A program made the position numbers and the translations under genes. DNA of 64,000 bases from CAWCDJ01 sp963778675 (GTDB taxonomy: Bacteria; Acidobacteriota; Terriglobia; Bryobacterales; Bryobacteraceae). A model generated the notes under the pieces. It saw only the letters and a program-made list of their open reading frames with translations, searched no databases and was not told the origin of the DNA. Of the stretch, positions 51,878-60,525 are shown piece by piece. Numbering within the stretch: the stretch's first letter is position 1; each line of letters begins with the position of its first letter. Location: contig CAVZVI010000008.1 of NCBI GenBank assembly GCA_963778675.1, forward strand, positions 471,156 through 535,155, in the 5' to 3' direction.

Positions 51878-53578
51878 TCAGCCCAATTCCAGCGTGCGGA
51901 CCGCGGGCTCGGGCTGGTCTTCATAGATCAGCACGTCATCGACAACGAGTTCACTGCGCTCCAGCCGCGCAATTCCGGCCAGCACCAGGATCAGCGCCGC
52001 ATAGAGCACCACCAGTTTGCCCGGAGCGTCGATCAAAGACTTCTCGAAATCCGCCATGGTGAAGCAGTAGGTGACAAAGCTGACCAGGTAGATCAGGGCC
52101 ATCGTGGCCATCGCCATCTTACCCGGGAAGTAGGAACAGGTGAACGGGATCTTGCGGAACCAAACCAGCAGCAGGTTCATGAGAACCAGTGAAAGCAGCA
52201 GCGCAAAACTGATGTGTACGAAGCCCGGCCACCAGCCGCGGAAGTAGATTTCGAGCGGCGTGAGCAGGGCGAAGAGCGGCACGATCCCCATCGCGACCAT
52301 CCACTTACGCGCGGCACGGATGTGGCGCACGCGCTCTTCGCTCTCAGAGACCTGAAAGATCCAGTTGGCGCGCAACTCCGCCGGCAGGTTGAAGACGGCG
52401 CGCAGTCCCGTGACCGTAAGAAACGAGAGTGTCAGCGGCACCATCAGCAGGCCTCCGGAGTGGAAGGTGAGAATCGGCGCTCCCGGGCGTGAGCCCACTT
52501 GAAACACGCTGGGCAGCGCCAGGGCCACGGCAAGCCCGGCATAGGTGGCAAGGAACAGGCGGTGGCGGGCGCTGCGGAGCACCGTGTTGTTGATGAAGTG
52601 GAAGGAGGCGCGCTCCAGGGGGTGCGGCAGCAGCCAGCGGTTCACCGCCCGGTCGAAGCACGATCGCAGGTAGCCGGGACCTTCCGCTGCGGTCTCCAGG
52701 CTTTCCATCACGCGGCGCGTGTGGCGGCGGTAGCCGGCCAGGTAGGTGAGGGCGAAGGCCGCCGCCGAGACCGCCAGGGCGCGCGGAGCCAGCGGGGCGA
52801 GTTCGTGAAAAAGCGGTCCGCCGGGCCGGCCGGGAAGCAGGTCGACGTAGAACGCCAGGAACCAGAACGGCGGGAACCAGCGGAGCAGGGAACTGCGTCC
52901 TTCAAAGAGCGGCCGGACCATCGCGCACAGCAGGGGCGTGAGAAACAGGACCGAGATGAGAAGCGCCATGCAGGCCATCTGCACCCATGGTGAAATGCGC
53001 CGGAAAGCCCGGCCGGTGAGGACATTGATGAGCACGCCTTGCACGGAGGCGAACGAGAGAGCGACGAAAAGGCCGGCGGTGGAGACCGCCAGAGCGTGAA
53101 TTCCCACGAGGCGCCACATGGTGGGGATGGTGGTGTTGTTTCCGCCGCTCACCAGCGGTGCCAGCGCCGTGCCGAGCGCATTGGTATCCACCACAAACAA
53201 GCCAAGAAAGAGGAGCAGGGCAGACAGTTTGGCTAGAAAGATCCGGCTCGCGCCGATGGGAAGGGGTGTGAGGACCAGGTAGTCCTTACGGTCGGGGAAA
53301 ATAGCGTCCCACTCGAAGACCATGACAAAGCCCATCACGACCATGGAATACAGCACGAAGAAGTAGTAATCGGCAACGAGCTGCCAGTTTCGGTCGAACA
53401 GCCGGTCGTACTGTACCATCTGCGGCAGCATGTAAAAGGCGACGAACATCCCGGGGACCGCCAGCAGGCCCAGCGCCTGCACGACATTGGTGCGCATATC
53501 ACTCTCCTGCGCAACAATGTCGTTGTCGAAGAAGCGGCCGAAGAAGTGGCCGGCCAGCAGGCGAAAACCGGAACTCAT
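51878..53578 (-). CDS. ABC-2-like exporter permease subunit
   Basis: A 566-residue membrane protein with about 12 hydrophobic segments in two halves. Typical parts are the first segment pair (VQALGLLAVPGMFVAFYMLP and YYFFVLYSMVVMGFVMVFEWDAIFPDRKDYLVLTPLP) and the central gap (about 270-320, soluble). The ATPase at 53578-54345 ends one base into its start (TAATG), so the two are translationally coupled and form one exporter. The FPDRKDYLVLTPLP motif is common in uncharacterised ABC permeases of Acidobacteriota. The substrate is unknown. Confidence 0.88.
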   Translation of the reverse strand: MSSGFRLLAGHFFGRFFDNDIVAQESDMRTNVVQALGLLAVPGMFVAFYMLPQMVQYDRLFDRNWQLVADYYFFVLYSMVVMGFVMVFEWDAIFPDRKDYLVLTPLPIGASRIFLAKLSALLLFLGLFVVDTNALGTALAPLVSGGNNTTIPTMWRLVGIHALAVSTAGLFVALSFASVQGVLINVLTGRAFRRISPWVQMACMALLISVLFLTPLLCAMVRPLFEGRSSLLRWFPPFWFLAFYVDLLPGRPGGPLFHELAPLAPRALAVSAAAFALTYLAGYRRHTRRVMESLETAAEGPGYLRSCFDRAVNRWLLPHPLERASFHFINNTVLRSARHRLFLATYAGLAVALALPSVFQVGSRPGAPILTFHSGGLLMVPLTLSFLTVTGLRAVFNLPAELRANWIFQVSESEERVRHIRAARKWMVAMGIVPLFALLTPLEIYFRGWWPGFVHISFALLLSLVLMNLLLVWFRKIPFTCSYFPGKMAMATMALIYLVSFVTYCFTMADFEKSLIDAPGKLVVLYAALILVLAGIARLERSELVVDDVLIYEDQPEPAVRTLELG

Positions 53579-54345
53579 TATGCCTCCCTGATGACGGAGA
53601 CCATTTCGCGCGCCACGGCGCCGACGTCCTCCTGGCGCGCGAGCTGTCGGAAGATCTGCTCGAGCGAGGGAAGGTGCATGAGCTCGCGGAGGCGCCCGAC
53701 TTCGTCGTCGGCGACCACCTTGCCCTGGTAGAGCATGATGACGCGGGCGCAGACCTTTTCGGTGACTTCGAGCACGTGCGAAATGTAGAGAATCGTCTTA
53801 CCCTGGCGGGCCATTTCCGCGATCAACTCGTGCAGCAGGAGGGCGGAGGCGATGTCGAGCCCGGAGAGCGGCTCGTCGAGGATCAGCAGATCGGGATCGT
53901 GCAGCAGTGCCGAGGCGATGAGCACGCGCTGCTTCATGCCCTTGGAGTAAGAAGAGATGGGTGCGTAACGATACTCACGGAGCCAGAGCAGGCGCAGGAG
54001 CTCGTTGGCTTTGCGCTCGACCAGCGCCTCGGGCAGCTCGCGCAGGCGGCCGATCAACTGCAGGTATTCGAGGCCGGTAAGGTGGGGGTACACGAACGCC
54101 TCTTCGGGTACATAGCCCAGGCGGCGTTTGAAAGCGATGAGGTTCTGGCGGATATCCTCTCCGTTCCAGAGTATGCGGCCCCCCGTAGGTGCGAGCAGGC
54201 CGGTCAGCATCTTGACAGTGGTCGACTTCCCCGACCCATTAGGGCCGAGATAGCCGGTTACCTGGCTCGGCGGCACTGTGAAGGTGACGTGATCCACCAC
54301 CGCGCGATGGCGGTACTTCTTCGTGAGCCCGTGAACCTCAAGCAT
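53578..54345 (-). CDS. ABC transporter ATP-binding protein
   Basis: A 255-residue ABC ATPase that drives the exporter encoded next to it. Walker A is GPNGSGKSTTVK, the Q loop lies near LGYVPEEAFVYPHLTGLEYL, the signature is SSYSKGMKQRVLIA, Walker B is LLILDEPLSGLD, and the H loop is ILYISHVLE. The C-terminal half is complete. The ATG at 54345 has GGAAGG about 12 bases ahead; a GTG 7 codons up is in frame but less likely. It is of the CcmA/DRA type used for drug, lipid or peptide export. Confidence 0.93.
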   Translation of the reverse strand: MLEVHGLTKKYRHRAVVDHVTFTVPPSQVTGYLGPNGSGKSTTVKMLTGLLAPTGGRILWNGEDIRQNLIAFKRRLGYVPEEAFVYPHLTGLEYLQLIGRLRELPEALVERKANELLRLLWLREYRYAPISSYSKGMKQRVLIASALLHDPDLLILDEPLSGLDIASALLLHELIAEMARQGKTILYISHVLEVTEKVCARVIMLYQGKVVADDEVGRLRELMHLPSLEQIFRQLARQEDVGAVAREMVSVIREA

Positions 54346-54418
54346 CCGGCGCTCTTCCCTTCCCACGCTTAGACACCGGCGAGGGGGAGCGGGTTCCGGA
54401 GTTGAGCGGCCAGGATCG

Positions 54419-54835
54419 CTATTTCGCGCTGGCGGCGAGAGCGCTGGTGCAGAAGGCGCACCGCTTCGCCGCGATCGGCACCTCGCTGAGGCACTCGGGG
54501 CATTTCTTGGTAGTGGGGTCGGGGGAGACCTCGCCGCGTCGCATGCGAGCCGTCAAATGGTTGACCGGCAGGATCACGAAGAAATAGACGGCGGCGCCGA
54601 TCAGCAGGAAAGAGATCAGGTCGTTCAGAAACGAACCGATTAACAGTTTGCTGCCGTTCACCGTTACCGAGATGGCGGAAAAATCTGGCTTGCCGACGAT
54701 GGCCGCGATGAGCGGATTCAGAAGGTCCTTGACCAGGGCGGTCACGACGGCGCCGAAGGCAGCGCCGATCACGACGGCGACAGCCAGATCCAGCACGTTT
54801 CCGCGCAACATGAACGCTTTGAAGCCTTTCAACAT
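54419..54835 (-). CDS. mscL: Large-conductance mechanosensitive channel MscL with a zinc-ribbon tail
   Basis: A 138-residue MscL, the membrane-tension-gated pore that protects cells from osmotic downshock. The first segment is FMLRGNVLDLAVAVVIGAAFGAVVTALVKD, the periplasmic loop is short, and the second segment is FLLIGAAVYFFVILPVNHL. After the usual end comes a small zinc-ribbon-like tail, CPECLSEVPIAAKRCAFC (four cysteines in two C-x2-C pairs), not present in the E. coli protein but seen in several lineages. The tail could bind metal or sense redox. It stands alone. Confidence 0.95.
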   Translation of the reverse strand: MLKGFKAFMLRGNVLDLAVAVVIGAAFGAVVTALVKDLLNPLIAAIVGKPDFSAISVTVNGSKLLIGSFLNDLISFLLIGAAVYFFVILPVNHLTARMRRGEVSPDPTTKKCPECLSEVPIAAKRCAFCTSALAASAK

Positions 54836-54858
54836 ACGTCCTCCTTCGATGCAGCCGG

Positions 54859-56034
54859 TCAGGCGCCGGCGCTCAGAAATCTACTCAGCCGCTCCATGGC
54901 CGGCTCCAGAATGGAATCCTCCGCAGCATAACAGATGCGAATGGAACCTTCGCCTCCCGCGCCAAACGCCACGCCGGGCGCCAGGCCGACGCGCGTTTCC
55001 TCGAGCAGGCGGCGGCAAAAGGCGAACGAGTCGGCCATGCCGTCGATGCGTGGGAACAGGTAGAACGCCCCATCCGGCTTGGGAACGGTTACGCCGGGAA
55101 TGCCGCTCAGCGCTTGCAGGCAGAGGTCGCGATTCCGCCTGAGCCGCCCAAGCATTCCGATGAGTTCCGGTTCGCCCTCGGCCAGCGCGGTCTCGCCGGC
55201 CTTCTGGGCGAACGTAGGGGCGTGAGAAATAATGAATTCGTTGATCTGGGTGGCCTTCGCGGCGAGGTCGCGGCGAGCCACCAGCCAGCCGACCCGCCAG
55301 CCGGTCATGCAGTAACTCTTCGAAAACGAATGGACTACCATTACGGCGTCCTCGCGGGTGGCTTTGCGAAGGATCGAGGGCACGGGGTCGCCGGGGCGTT
55401 CGCCGGCGTAGTACAGCCGGTCGTACACTTCATCGGCCAGCAGCCAGAGGCCATGGCGGCGTGCGAAATCGAGAAGGCCCTGCTGCTCGTCATTGCTCGC
55501 GACCCAGCCGAGCGGGTTGGAGGGCGACGTGTAAAGCAGGAGGCGTGTGCGAGGCGTTACGGCGGCTTCGAGGGCGTCGAAATCGACGCGGTAGCGCTCG
55601 CCGCAGAGCGGGTGCGGAATCTGCCGGACCACGGCGTTCGCCATCCGGATATTGGAGGAGCCGTTGGGCCAGGCCGGCGTCAGAACCAGCGCTTCGTCGC
55701 CAGGGTCGAGCACGCAGCGGATCCCGACGTTGAGCGCCTGTACGCCGGAGGCGGTGACCACAATCTCGCCGGCCGGGTCGAGGTCCACGTGGTGGAGGCG
55801 GCGGTAGTTCTCCGCGATGCCTCTCCGCAGCGACGGAAGACCGGCGTTCTCTGTGTAAAACGTGTAGCCTTCGGCCATCGCGCGAAGGGCGGCCTGTTTG
55901 ATGTACTCCGGGGTCGGCAGGTTCGATTCGCCGAAGTACAGGCGCAGCACACCGTCCATGGACATGGCGATCTCCGCCAGTTCGCGGATGCGGGAATGCG
56001 GGACGGCCTCCACCGAGGCTGCGATCTGCGGCAT
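54859..56034 (-). CDS. Class I/II pyridoxal-phosphate aminotransferase
   Basis: A 391-residue aminotransferase of fold type I. Key motifs are YTFYTENAGLPSLRRGIAENYRR, ASGVQALNVGIRCVLDPGDEALVLTPAWPN, the PLP-contacting YTSPSNPLGW, DEVYDRLYY, and the Schiff-base lysine in SFSKSYCMTGWRVGW; the C-terminal arginine is in GSIRICYA. It likely transaminates aspartate, an aromatic amino acid or a related substrate; the specificity cannot be settled. I start at 56034; a longer open frame upstream lacks family match. It is divergent from the sugar isomerase gene, with 44 bases between the starts. Confidence 0.92.
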   Translation of the reverse strand: MPQIAASVEAVPHSRIRELAEIAMSMDGVLRLYFGESNLPTPEYIKQAALRAMAEGYTFYTENAGLPSLRRGIAENYRRLHHVDLDPAGEIVVTASGVQALNVGIRCVLDPGDEALVLTPAWPNGSSNIRMANAVVRQIPHPLCGERYRVDFDALEAAVTPRTRLLLYTSPSNPLGWVASNDEQQGLLDFARRHGLWLLADEVYDRLYYAGERPGDPVPSILRKATREDAVMVVHSFSKSYCMTGWRVGWLVARRDLAAKATQINEFIISHAPTFAQKAGETALAEGEPELIGMLGRLRRNRDLCLQALSGIPGVTVPKPDGAFYLFPRIDGMADSFAFCRRLLEETRVGLAPGVAFGAGGEGSIRICYAAEDSILEPAMERLSRFLSAGA

Positions 56035-56078
56035 GAGAGCTATTGTCGCACTGCCGCGGGCCTTTATAATGAGGCTCG

Positions 56079-56939
56079 ATGGCCCAACGCTTTCGCATTG
56101 CCGCAATCACCGACGAGTTCTCTCCGGATATCGAGACAGCCGCGCGTTCCATGGCCGGGATCGGCATGAGCGGCGCCGAGTTGCGGATGATATTCGGCAA
56201 GAATGTCGTTGACCTGACCGATGAGGAACTGGAGCGCGCGATGGAGATCGTGCGCGGCCGGGGCCTCGAAATCATTTCGATCGCCTCTCCCCTGCTGAAG
56301 TGCGTGCTGCCGGATGCGCCCGAGGTCGACGCGCGCTTCCAGCAGGATCTGTTCGCGTCTACGCATACCTTCGCCGACCAGCCGCGGCTGGCGGCTCGTG
56401 CGTTCGAAATTGCGGCGCGGACCGGGGCTCGAATCATCCGGGTGTTCTCTTACTGGAGAACCGTGCGGCCCGAGGAATGCTTCGGCCGGATCGTGGAGTC
56501 GCTCGGGGCCCTCGCCGATCAGGCGCGGGAGCGCGGCGTGACCATCGGAGTGGAGAACGAGCATGCCTGCCACATCGGAACCGGTGAGGAGACCGCGCGG
56601 CTCCTGGCGGCCCTCGACCATCCGAATCTGAAGGTGGTGTGGGACCCGGCCAACGCGCTGGTGGCGGGCGAGAATCCGTTTCCCGAAGGGTACGGGAAAC
56701 TGCCGCCCGGCCGGATCGCGCACGTGCACGCCAAGGATTGCTTCGTGACCGATCACAAGGCCGCCTGGGGTCCGCTGGGCGAGTGCGCGGTGGATTGGAA
56801 AGGGCAGATCGCGGCGCTCGAGCGGGACGGGTACCGGGGGTGGATCAGCCTGGAGACGCATTGGCCCGGCCCGGGAGGCGATAAGCACGAAGCCAGCATG
56901 ATCTGCGGGCGAAGGCTGCGGGAACTGGTCGGCGCCTGA
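56079..56939 (+). CDS. Sugar-phosphate isomerase/epimerase-like TIM-barrel protein
   Basis: A 286-residue protein of the xylose-isomerase-like (AP endonuclease 2) TIM-barrel superfamily. Metal-binding residues are in IGVENEH (Glu), LKVVWDPANA (Asp), RIAHVHAKDC (His) and GWISLETHWPG (Glu), in the order found in sugar isomerases and epimerases of the group. The substrate is unknown; it may serve inositol or rare-sugar metabolism. It is divergent from the aminotransferase gene and converges with the zinc-ribbon gene at 56954. No partner on its own transcript is apparent. Confidence 0.9.
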   Translation: MAQRFRIAAITDEFSPDIETAARSMAGIGMSGAELRMIFGKNVVDLTDEELERAMEIVRGRGLEIISIASPLLKCVLPDAPEVDARFQQDLFASTHTFADQPRLAARAFEIAARTGARIIRVFSYWRTVRPEECFGRIVESLGALADQARERGVTIGVENEHACHIGTGEETARLLAALDHPNLKVVWDPANALVAGENPFPEGYGKLPPGRIAHVHAKDCFVTDHKAAWGPLGECAVDWKGQIAALERDGYRGWISLETHWPGPGGDKHEASMICGRRLRELVGA

Positions 56940-56953
56940 GTTGCGTCAGGCTG

Positions 56954-57172
56954 CTATTTCTTCTTCTCGAGGTTCCAGAGTCCGCGGGAGAGGACCCGGC
57001 CGCAGAAGGGGCAGTAGTGCATGCCGGCAAACTGGTGGCGCTCCTCGCCGAAGACGAGGAAGTACTCGGTATCGATGTCGGTGATGATGGTGCCGTTGGA
57101 GAGCTGGTACGGCTGCGCGTTGCGCACCAGCCCGCGGTCCATCAGACGTTCCAGTTCCTGGCAGCAGCTCAT
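56954..57172 (-). CDS. Small zinc-ribbon protein coupled to the AAA ATPase
   Basis: A 72-residue protein with one C-x2-C pair (Cys54-Cys57, HYCPFCGRVLS) and a second Cys pair at residues 3-4, enough to bind one zinc ion. The middle (QLSNGTIITDIDTEYFLVFGEE) reads as beta strands. It has no signal peptide. Its start overlaps the stop of the ATPase gene (ATGA), which makes a joint function likely, for instance as an adaptor or substrate recogniser for the ATPase. Not a family I recognise. Confidence 0.75.
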   Translation of the reverse strand: MSCCQELERLMDRGLVRNAQPYQLSNGTIITDIDTEYFLVFGEERHQFAGMHYCPFCGRVLSRGLWNLEKKK

Positions 57173-57768
57173 TGGATGGTGCTGGCTCCTTCCACTCCCA
57201 TGTCGGTGGTGACGACGTTGCGGTTCACATGACGGTCGAGGTTGATCACGTAGGTCTCCGGCGCCTCGATCAGCACCGGGGAGTGGGTCGCGCAGATGAT
57301 GCGGAACTGCTTCTGATCGGCCAGTTCTTTGAGCATTTTCAGGATCCGGCGCTGGTTGGAAGTGGAGAGGGCCATTTCCGGCTCGTCGAGGAGAAGAATC
57401 GTGCCGTCGGGCAGCTTCGGGAAGCTTTCGCTGAAGAGAGACAGCATGATCTGGCCGTGGCTGGCGATTCGCAGGAATTCGAGCATTTCCGGTTGATCCT
57501 TGAATAAGTCGAGCTGGGTGCGTGGGTTATGCTGCTCGGCGTCGAACAGGAAGCTGCGGCCGATGGTGACCTGTCCAGGGTCGAGACGGTAGATGTAACC
57601 CTCCACCTGTTCTCCTTTGAGGGCGTAATGAATCGAGTGGAGGAGAGTGGATTTGCCCGAGCCGTTTTCCCCCTGCAGCATGACCAGGGGGTGGGTGAGA
57701 TCCACCACCATCGGCATGTGAAAATTGAGACGCGGGAAGACGGGATGCGCCAGGATCTTCAGGAACAT
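57169..57768 (-). CDS. Compact SMC/ABC-like AAA ATPase
   Basis: A 199-residue ATPase of the AAA_21/SMC-like kind, reduced to the bare nucleotide-binding head. Walker A is GENGSGKSTLL (33-43), a signature-like SHGQIMLSLF follows at about 103-112, Walker B is ILLLDEPEMAL (about 124-134), and the switch His is in CATHSPVL. There is no coiled coil or extra domain, unlike OLD or RecF proteins. It is similar to small ATPases annotated as predicted ATPases, often of unknown role. I start at 57768 (MFLKILAHPVFP); the frame runs on upstream without meaning. It is coupled to the 72-residue zinc-ribbon protein. Confidence 0.85.
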   Translation of the reverse strand: MFLKILAHPVFPRLNFHMPMVVDLTHPLVMLQGENGSGKSTLLHSIHYALKGEQVEGYIYRLDPGQVTIGRSFLFDAEQHNPRTQLDLFKDQPEMLEFLRIASHGQIMLSLFSESFPKLPDGTILLLDEPEMALSTSNQRRILKMLKELADQKQFRIICATHSPVLIEAPETYVINLDRHVNRNVVTTDMGVEGASTIQ

Positions 57769-57854
57769 AGGATCACAGCATATCAGGCGCCGCGGGTGCC
57801 GCAGAACCCCTGCTGCCGTGCTAAGATAAAGATTCCAATACCTCTGAGGTTTTC

Positions 57855-58556
57855 GTGGCAAGAATCACCCGTAAAGAGCTAAAGACCGACAAGTTCGCCC
57901 TGGAAGTCGAACACACAGTCAACTTCTTCGAAGAGCACCAGAAGGAGATCATTCGTTACGGCGGAATCGGCGTCCTGGTCGCCGCGCTGGTGGTTGGCTG
58001 GATGATGTACTCCCGCCATCAGCACACCCTTCGGGAAGATGCGCTGGCGCGGGCGATCGACATTCAGGAATCGCCGGTTGGGCCGCCGCAACCGGGGCAG
58101 AACCGGAACTTTCCGACGCAGGATTCCAAGGACCAGGCTGCCATTCAGGCCTTTTCTCAAGTGAAAGCCACCTACCCGGGCAGCGCGGAAGCCGAAGTCG
58201 CCGAATACTATCTGGGTTCGATCCGGGCCGACGAGGGCAAGCTCGCCGAGGCGGAGAAGAGTTTCAAAGAAGTGTCCGACAAGGGCGATGCGAGGTACTC
58301 CTCGCTGGCTAAACTATCGCTGGCGCAGATTTACTTCGCCGACGGCCGTGAGGCACAGGGCGAGAGCGTGCTGCGCGACCTGATGGCCCATCCAACCCTG
58401 TTCGTCTCCAAGGACCAGGCGACCATCGCGCTGGCGCGCTATCTGGCCACTAAGAAGCCGGCGGAAGCCAGGAAGCTGCTCGAACCGCTGCGCAGCCAGC
58501 CCGGCGCGGTAGGACAGGTGGCCCTTTCAGTCTACGGCCAGCTGCCGCCCCAATAG
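57855..58556 (+). CDS. YfgM-like membrane-anchored TPR protein
   Basis: A 233-residue protein with a short basic cytoplasmic part (ITRKELKTDKFALEVEHTVNFFEEHQKEIIRY), one membrane segment (about 36-51, GGIGVLVAALVVGWMMY) and a periplasmic TPR-like domain (about 100-233). This layout is that of YfgM and related proteins, which work with periplasmic chaperones and the Sec translocon. It starts at GTG. A TAAGAT box about 30 bases upstream could be a -10. dgt starts 14 bases after its stop, so the two may be co-transcribed. Confidence 0.85.
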   Translation: MARITRKELKTDKFALEVEHTVNFFEEHQKEIIRYGGIGVLVAALVVGWMMYSRHQHTLREDALARAIDIQESPVGPPQPGQNRNFPTQDSKDQAAIQAFSQVKATYPGSAEAEVAEYYLGSIRADEGKLAEAEKSFKEVSDKGDARYSSLAKLSLAQIYFADGREAQGESVLRDLMAHPTLFVSKDQATIALARYLATKKPAEARKLLEPLRSQPGAVGQVALSVYGQLPPQ

Positions 58557-58570
58557 GCAGCCGCAGACTG

Positions 58571-59716
58571 ATGCTGAGCCGTCTGCGATTTCCGGTGGAG
58601 CGCAGCCGGGGGCGGGTCTACCCGGAGCCGGAACATCCCTATCGCAACGCCTTCCAGCGGGACCGCGACCGCGTCGTTCACTCACGGGCGTTTCGACGGC
58701 TCGAGGCAAAGACGCAAGTCTTCGCTCCAGGACTTTCCGACCACTTCCGCAACCGGCTGACCCATACCATCGAGGTGGCGCAAATTGCCCGCACGGCGGC
58801 TAACGTTCTGCAGTTGGACGAAGATCTGACGGAAGCACTGGCGCTGGCGCACGATATCGGGCATCCACCATTCGCACATGCCGGCGAGGAAGAGCTCGAC
58901 CGCCAGATGAACCGCTTTGGAGACCGGTTCGACCACAACCTGCACGCCTTGCGGATTGTGGAGAGCTTCGAGCAGCGATATGCGCGGTTCCCGGGATTGA
59001 ACCTGACCTTCGAGGTGCGCGAGGGCATCGTCAAGCACTCCCACGACTTTGGGCCGGGCGAAAGGCCGGAACTGGATGGCTACCTGCCCGGGTTGCGTCC
59101 TCCGCTCGAGGCGCAGTTGATCGACCTGGCGGACGAAATCGCATACAACACGGCCGACCTGGACGATGCCTTTTCGGCCGGGATCCTGACGGCTGAGGAT
59201 GCGGCGGATTCCGTGCCCCAATACCGATCGATTTACGAGACGGCGGAGACGCAGTTTCCGGGCGCGAGCGGCCGGGAACGGTTCTACGAGAGCTTGCGGC
59301 AACTGATCGATGCACTGGTTTCGGGATTGATCGAAGGCACGGTGGCGGCTGCCCGCGGCGCGGGGGTAGTAGACGCCGAAGAGGTCCGCCGGTGCGAACG
59401 GCGCCTGGCGGCGATGACTCCCGAGACCGCCGAAACCAGCCTCGCCTTGAAGCGGTTCCTCCACGAGCGCGTGTACGATTCGCCCACGCTGGGGGACGAC
59501 CGGAAACGCTCTATGTCGATGATCGGAGAGCTTTTCCGCTTTTTCCTGGCCCGCCCGGACCGGCTGCCCGAGGCCTACCGGGAGCAGGAGGCCGCCGGCC
59601 CTGCGCACCGGGTGGTCTGCGACTACATTGCGGGCATGACCGACGCGTTCTTCCGCCGCACGTATCAGCAAATGATCGGTGCGGCAGCCGGAACGGCTAA
59701 TCTTCCATCGTATTGA
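58571..59716 (+). CDS. dgt: Deoxyguanosinetriphosphate triphosphohydrolase-like protein
   Basis: A 381-residue HD-domain dNTPase, which splits dNTPs into nucleosides and tripolyphosphate. The family opening (PYRNAFQRDRDRVVHSRAFRRLEAKTQVF) precedes the metal site: His in RLTHTIEVAQIARTAA, the HD pair in ALAHDIGHPPFAHAGEEEL, and Asp in IDLADEIAYNTADLDDA. The length matches the short bacterial group rather than E. coli Dgt (505). Its activity could be toward any dNTP, and some members act in phage defence; nothing here shows that. Its last 20 bases overlap the small gene on the other strand. Confidence 0.93.
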   Translation: MLSRLRFPVERSRGRVYPEPEHPYRNAFQRDRDRVVHSRAFRRLEAKTQVFAPGLSDHFRNRLTHTIEVAQIARTAANVLQLDEDLTEALALAHDIGHPPFAHAGEEELDRQMNRFGDRFDHNLHALRIVESFEQRYARFPGLNLTFEVREGIVKHSHDFGPGERPELDGYLPGLRPPLEAQLIDLADEIAYNTADLDDAFSAGILTAEDAADSVPQYRSIYETAETQFPGASGRERFYESLRQLIDALVSGLIEGTVAAARGAGVVDAEEVRRCERRLAAMTPETAETSLALKRFLHERVYDSPTLGDDRKRSMSMIGELFRFFLARPDRLPEAYREQEAAGPAHRVVCDYIAGMTDAFFRRTYQQMIGAAAGTANLPSY

Positions 59717-59849
59717 CGCTGGAAACTTCGGCTTCGCGGACTCCGTACAGCTTCATGAGCTGGCGGCAAATCTCCTCTCCGATTCTCTGCGGCTGCTCGT
59801 CGGAATCGTGTTCCACTTCGACTTTGATGAATAGATTCGATCGGCTCAT
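59697..59849 (-). CDS. Conserved-looking small protein (50 residues)
   Basis: A short protein, below many length cut-offs. It starts with ATG after a good AAGGGG ribosome site, and reads MSRSNLFIKVEVEHDSDEQP, then an amphipathic helix (QRIGEEICRQLMKLYGV), then a strand-like REAEVSSVN and an acidic end. The alternating strand-helix-strand order and strong ribosome site support a real gene; no family is recognised. It is divergent from the Cys-rich protein gene at 59887 and its last 20 bases overlap the end of dgt. Confidence 0.55.
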   Translation of the reverse strand: MSRSNLFIKVEVEHDSDEQPQRIGEEICRQLMKLYGVREAEVSSVNTMED

Positions 59850-59886
59850 CTGCCCCTTATTTCCCTAACCTCTATACTAAAAGGGA

Positions 59887-60525
59887 ATGGCTTGCGCGAT
59901 TTGCGAAACGCGGCGCCCCAGGCGCTTCTGCCCCGGCGTGCGGGGAGATATCTGCTCGATCTGCTGTGGAACGGAGCGCGAAGTTACGGTGGATTGCCCG
60001 TTCGAATGCGAATACCTGCAGGAAGCCCGCCGGCACGACAGGCCCGTGGATACCGAACCGGAGCACTGGCCCAACCGCGACATCCAGGTCTCCGAAGAGT
60101 TTCTCGTGGAGCACGAGGATCTGCTGATGGCAGTCGGGCGTGCACTGGCCGGAGCCGCATTCGATAACCCGGGGACGATCGATTTCGACGCCCGGGAAGC
60201 GCTCGAGGGTTTGATTCGCACCCACCGGACTCTCGAAAGCGGCGTCTATTACGAGAGCGTTCCGCCGAACCCGATGGCGGCGAACCTGTACCGTGCGGTG
60301 CAGGCGGGCGCCGCGGAATTCCGGCAGGCGGAACATCAGCGGCTGGGGATTTCGCGAACCCGTGACGGCGATGTGCTGCGCGTTCTGGCATTTCTGCAGC
60401 GGGTGGAACTCGACCGGAACAACGGACGGCGCCGCGGGCGCGCCTTTCTGGACGGACTACGCAGCCTTTACGCGGAAGCGTCCGCCGGGTCCGATCCTGC
60501 TCCTTCCTCCCTGATCCTCCCTTGA
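59887..60525 (+). CDS. Cysteine-rich zinc-binding hypothetical protein
   Basis: A 212-residue protein. The first 41 residues hold eight cysteines (3, 6, 15, 23, 26, 27, 37, 41) arranged as probable zinc knuckles (CAIC, CSICC, C-x3-C). The rest is soluble, mostly helical and acidic (RPVDTEPEHWPNRDIQVSEEFLVEHEDLL), with RLGISRTRDGDVLRVLAFLQRVELDRNN near the end. The family is not one I can name. A TATACT -10 box lies about 10 bases upstream, so the leader is very short. Its last 58 bases overlap the convergent fliM gene. No partner gene is on its strand. Confidence 0.78.
   Translation: MACAICETRRPRRFCPGVRGDICSICCGTEREVTVDCPFECEYLQEARRHDRPVDTEPEHWPNRDIQVSEEFLVEHEDLLMAVGRALAGAAFDNPGTIDFDAREALEGLIRTHRTLESGVYYESVPPNPMAANLYRAVQAGAAEFRQAEHQRLGISRTRDGDVLRVLAFLQRVELDRNNGRRRGRAFLDGLRSLYAEASAGSDPAPSSLILP

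Noticed and set aside
58571..59716. dGTPase as a phage-defence gene
   Set aside because: Some dGTPases deplete dNTPs on infection, but nothing around this gene (toxins, nucleases, mobile elements) supports it; ordinary nucleotide upkeep is simpler.
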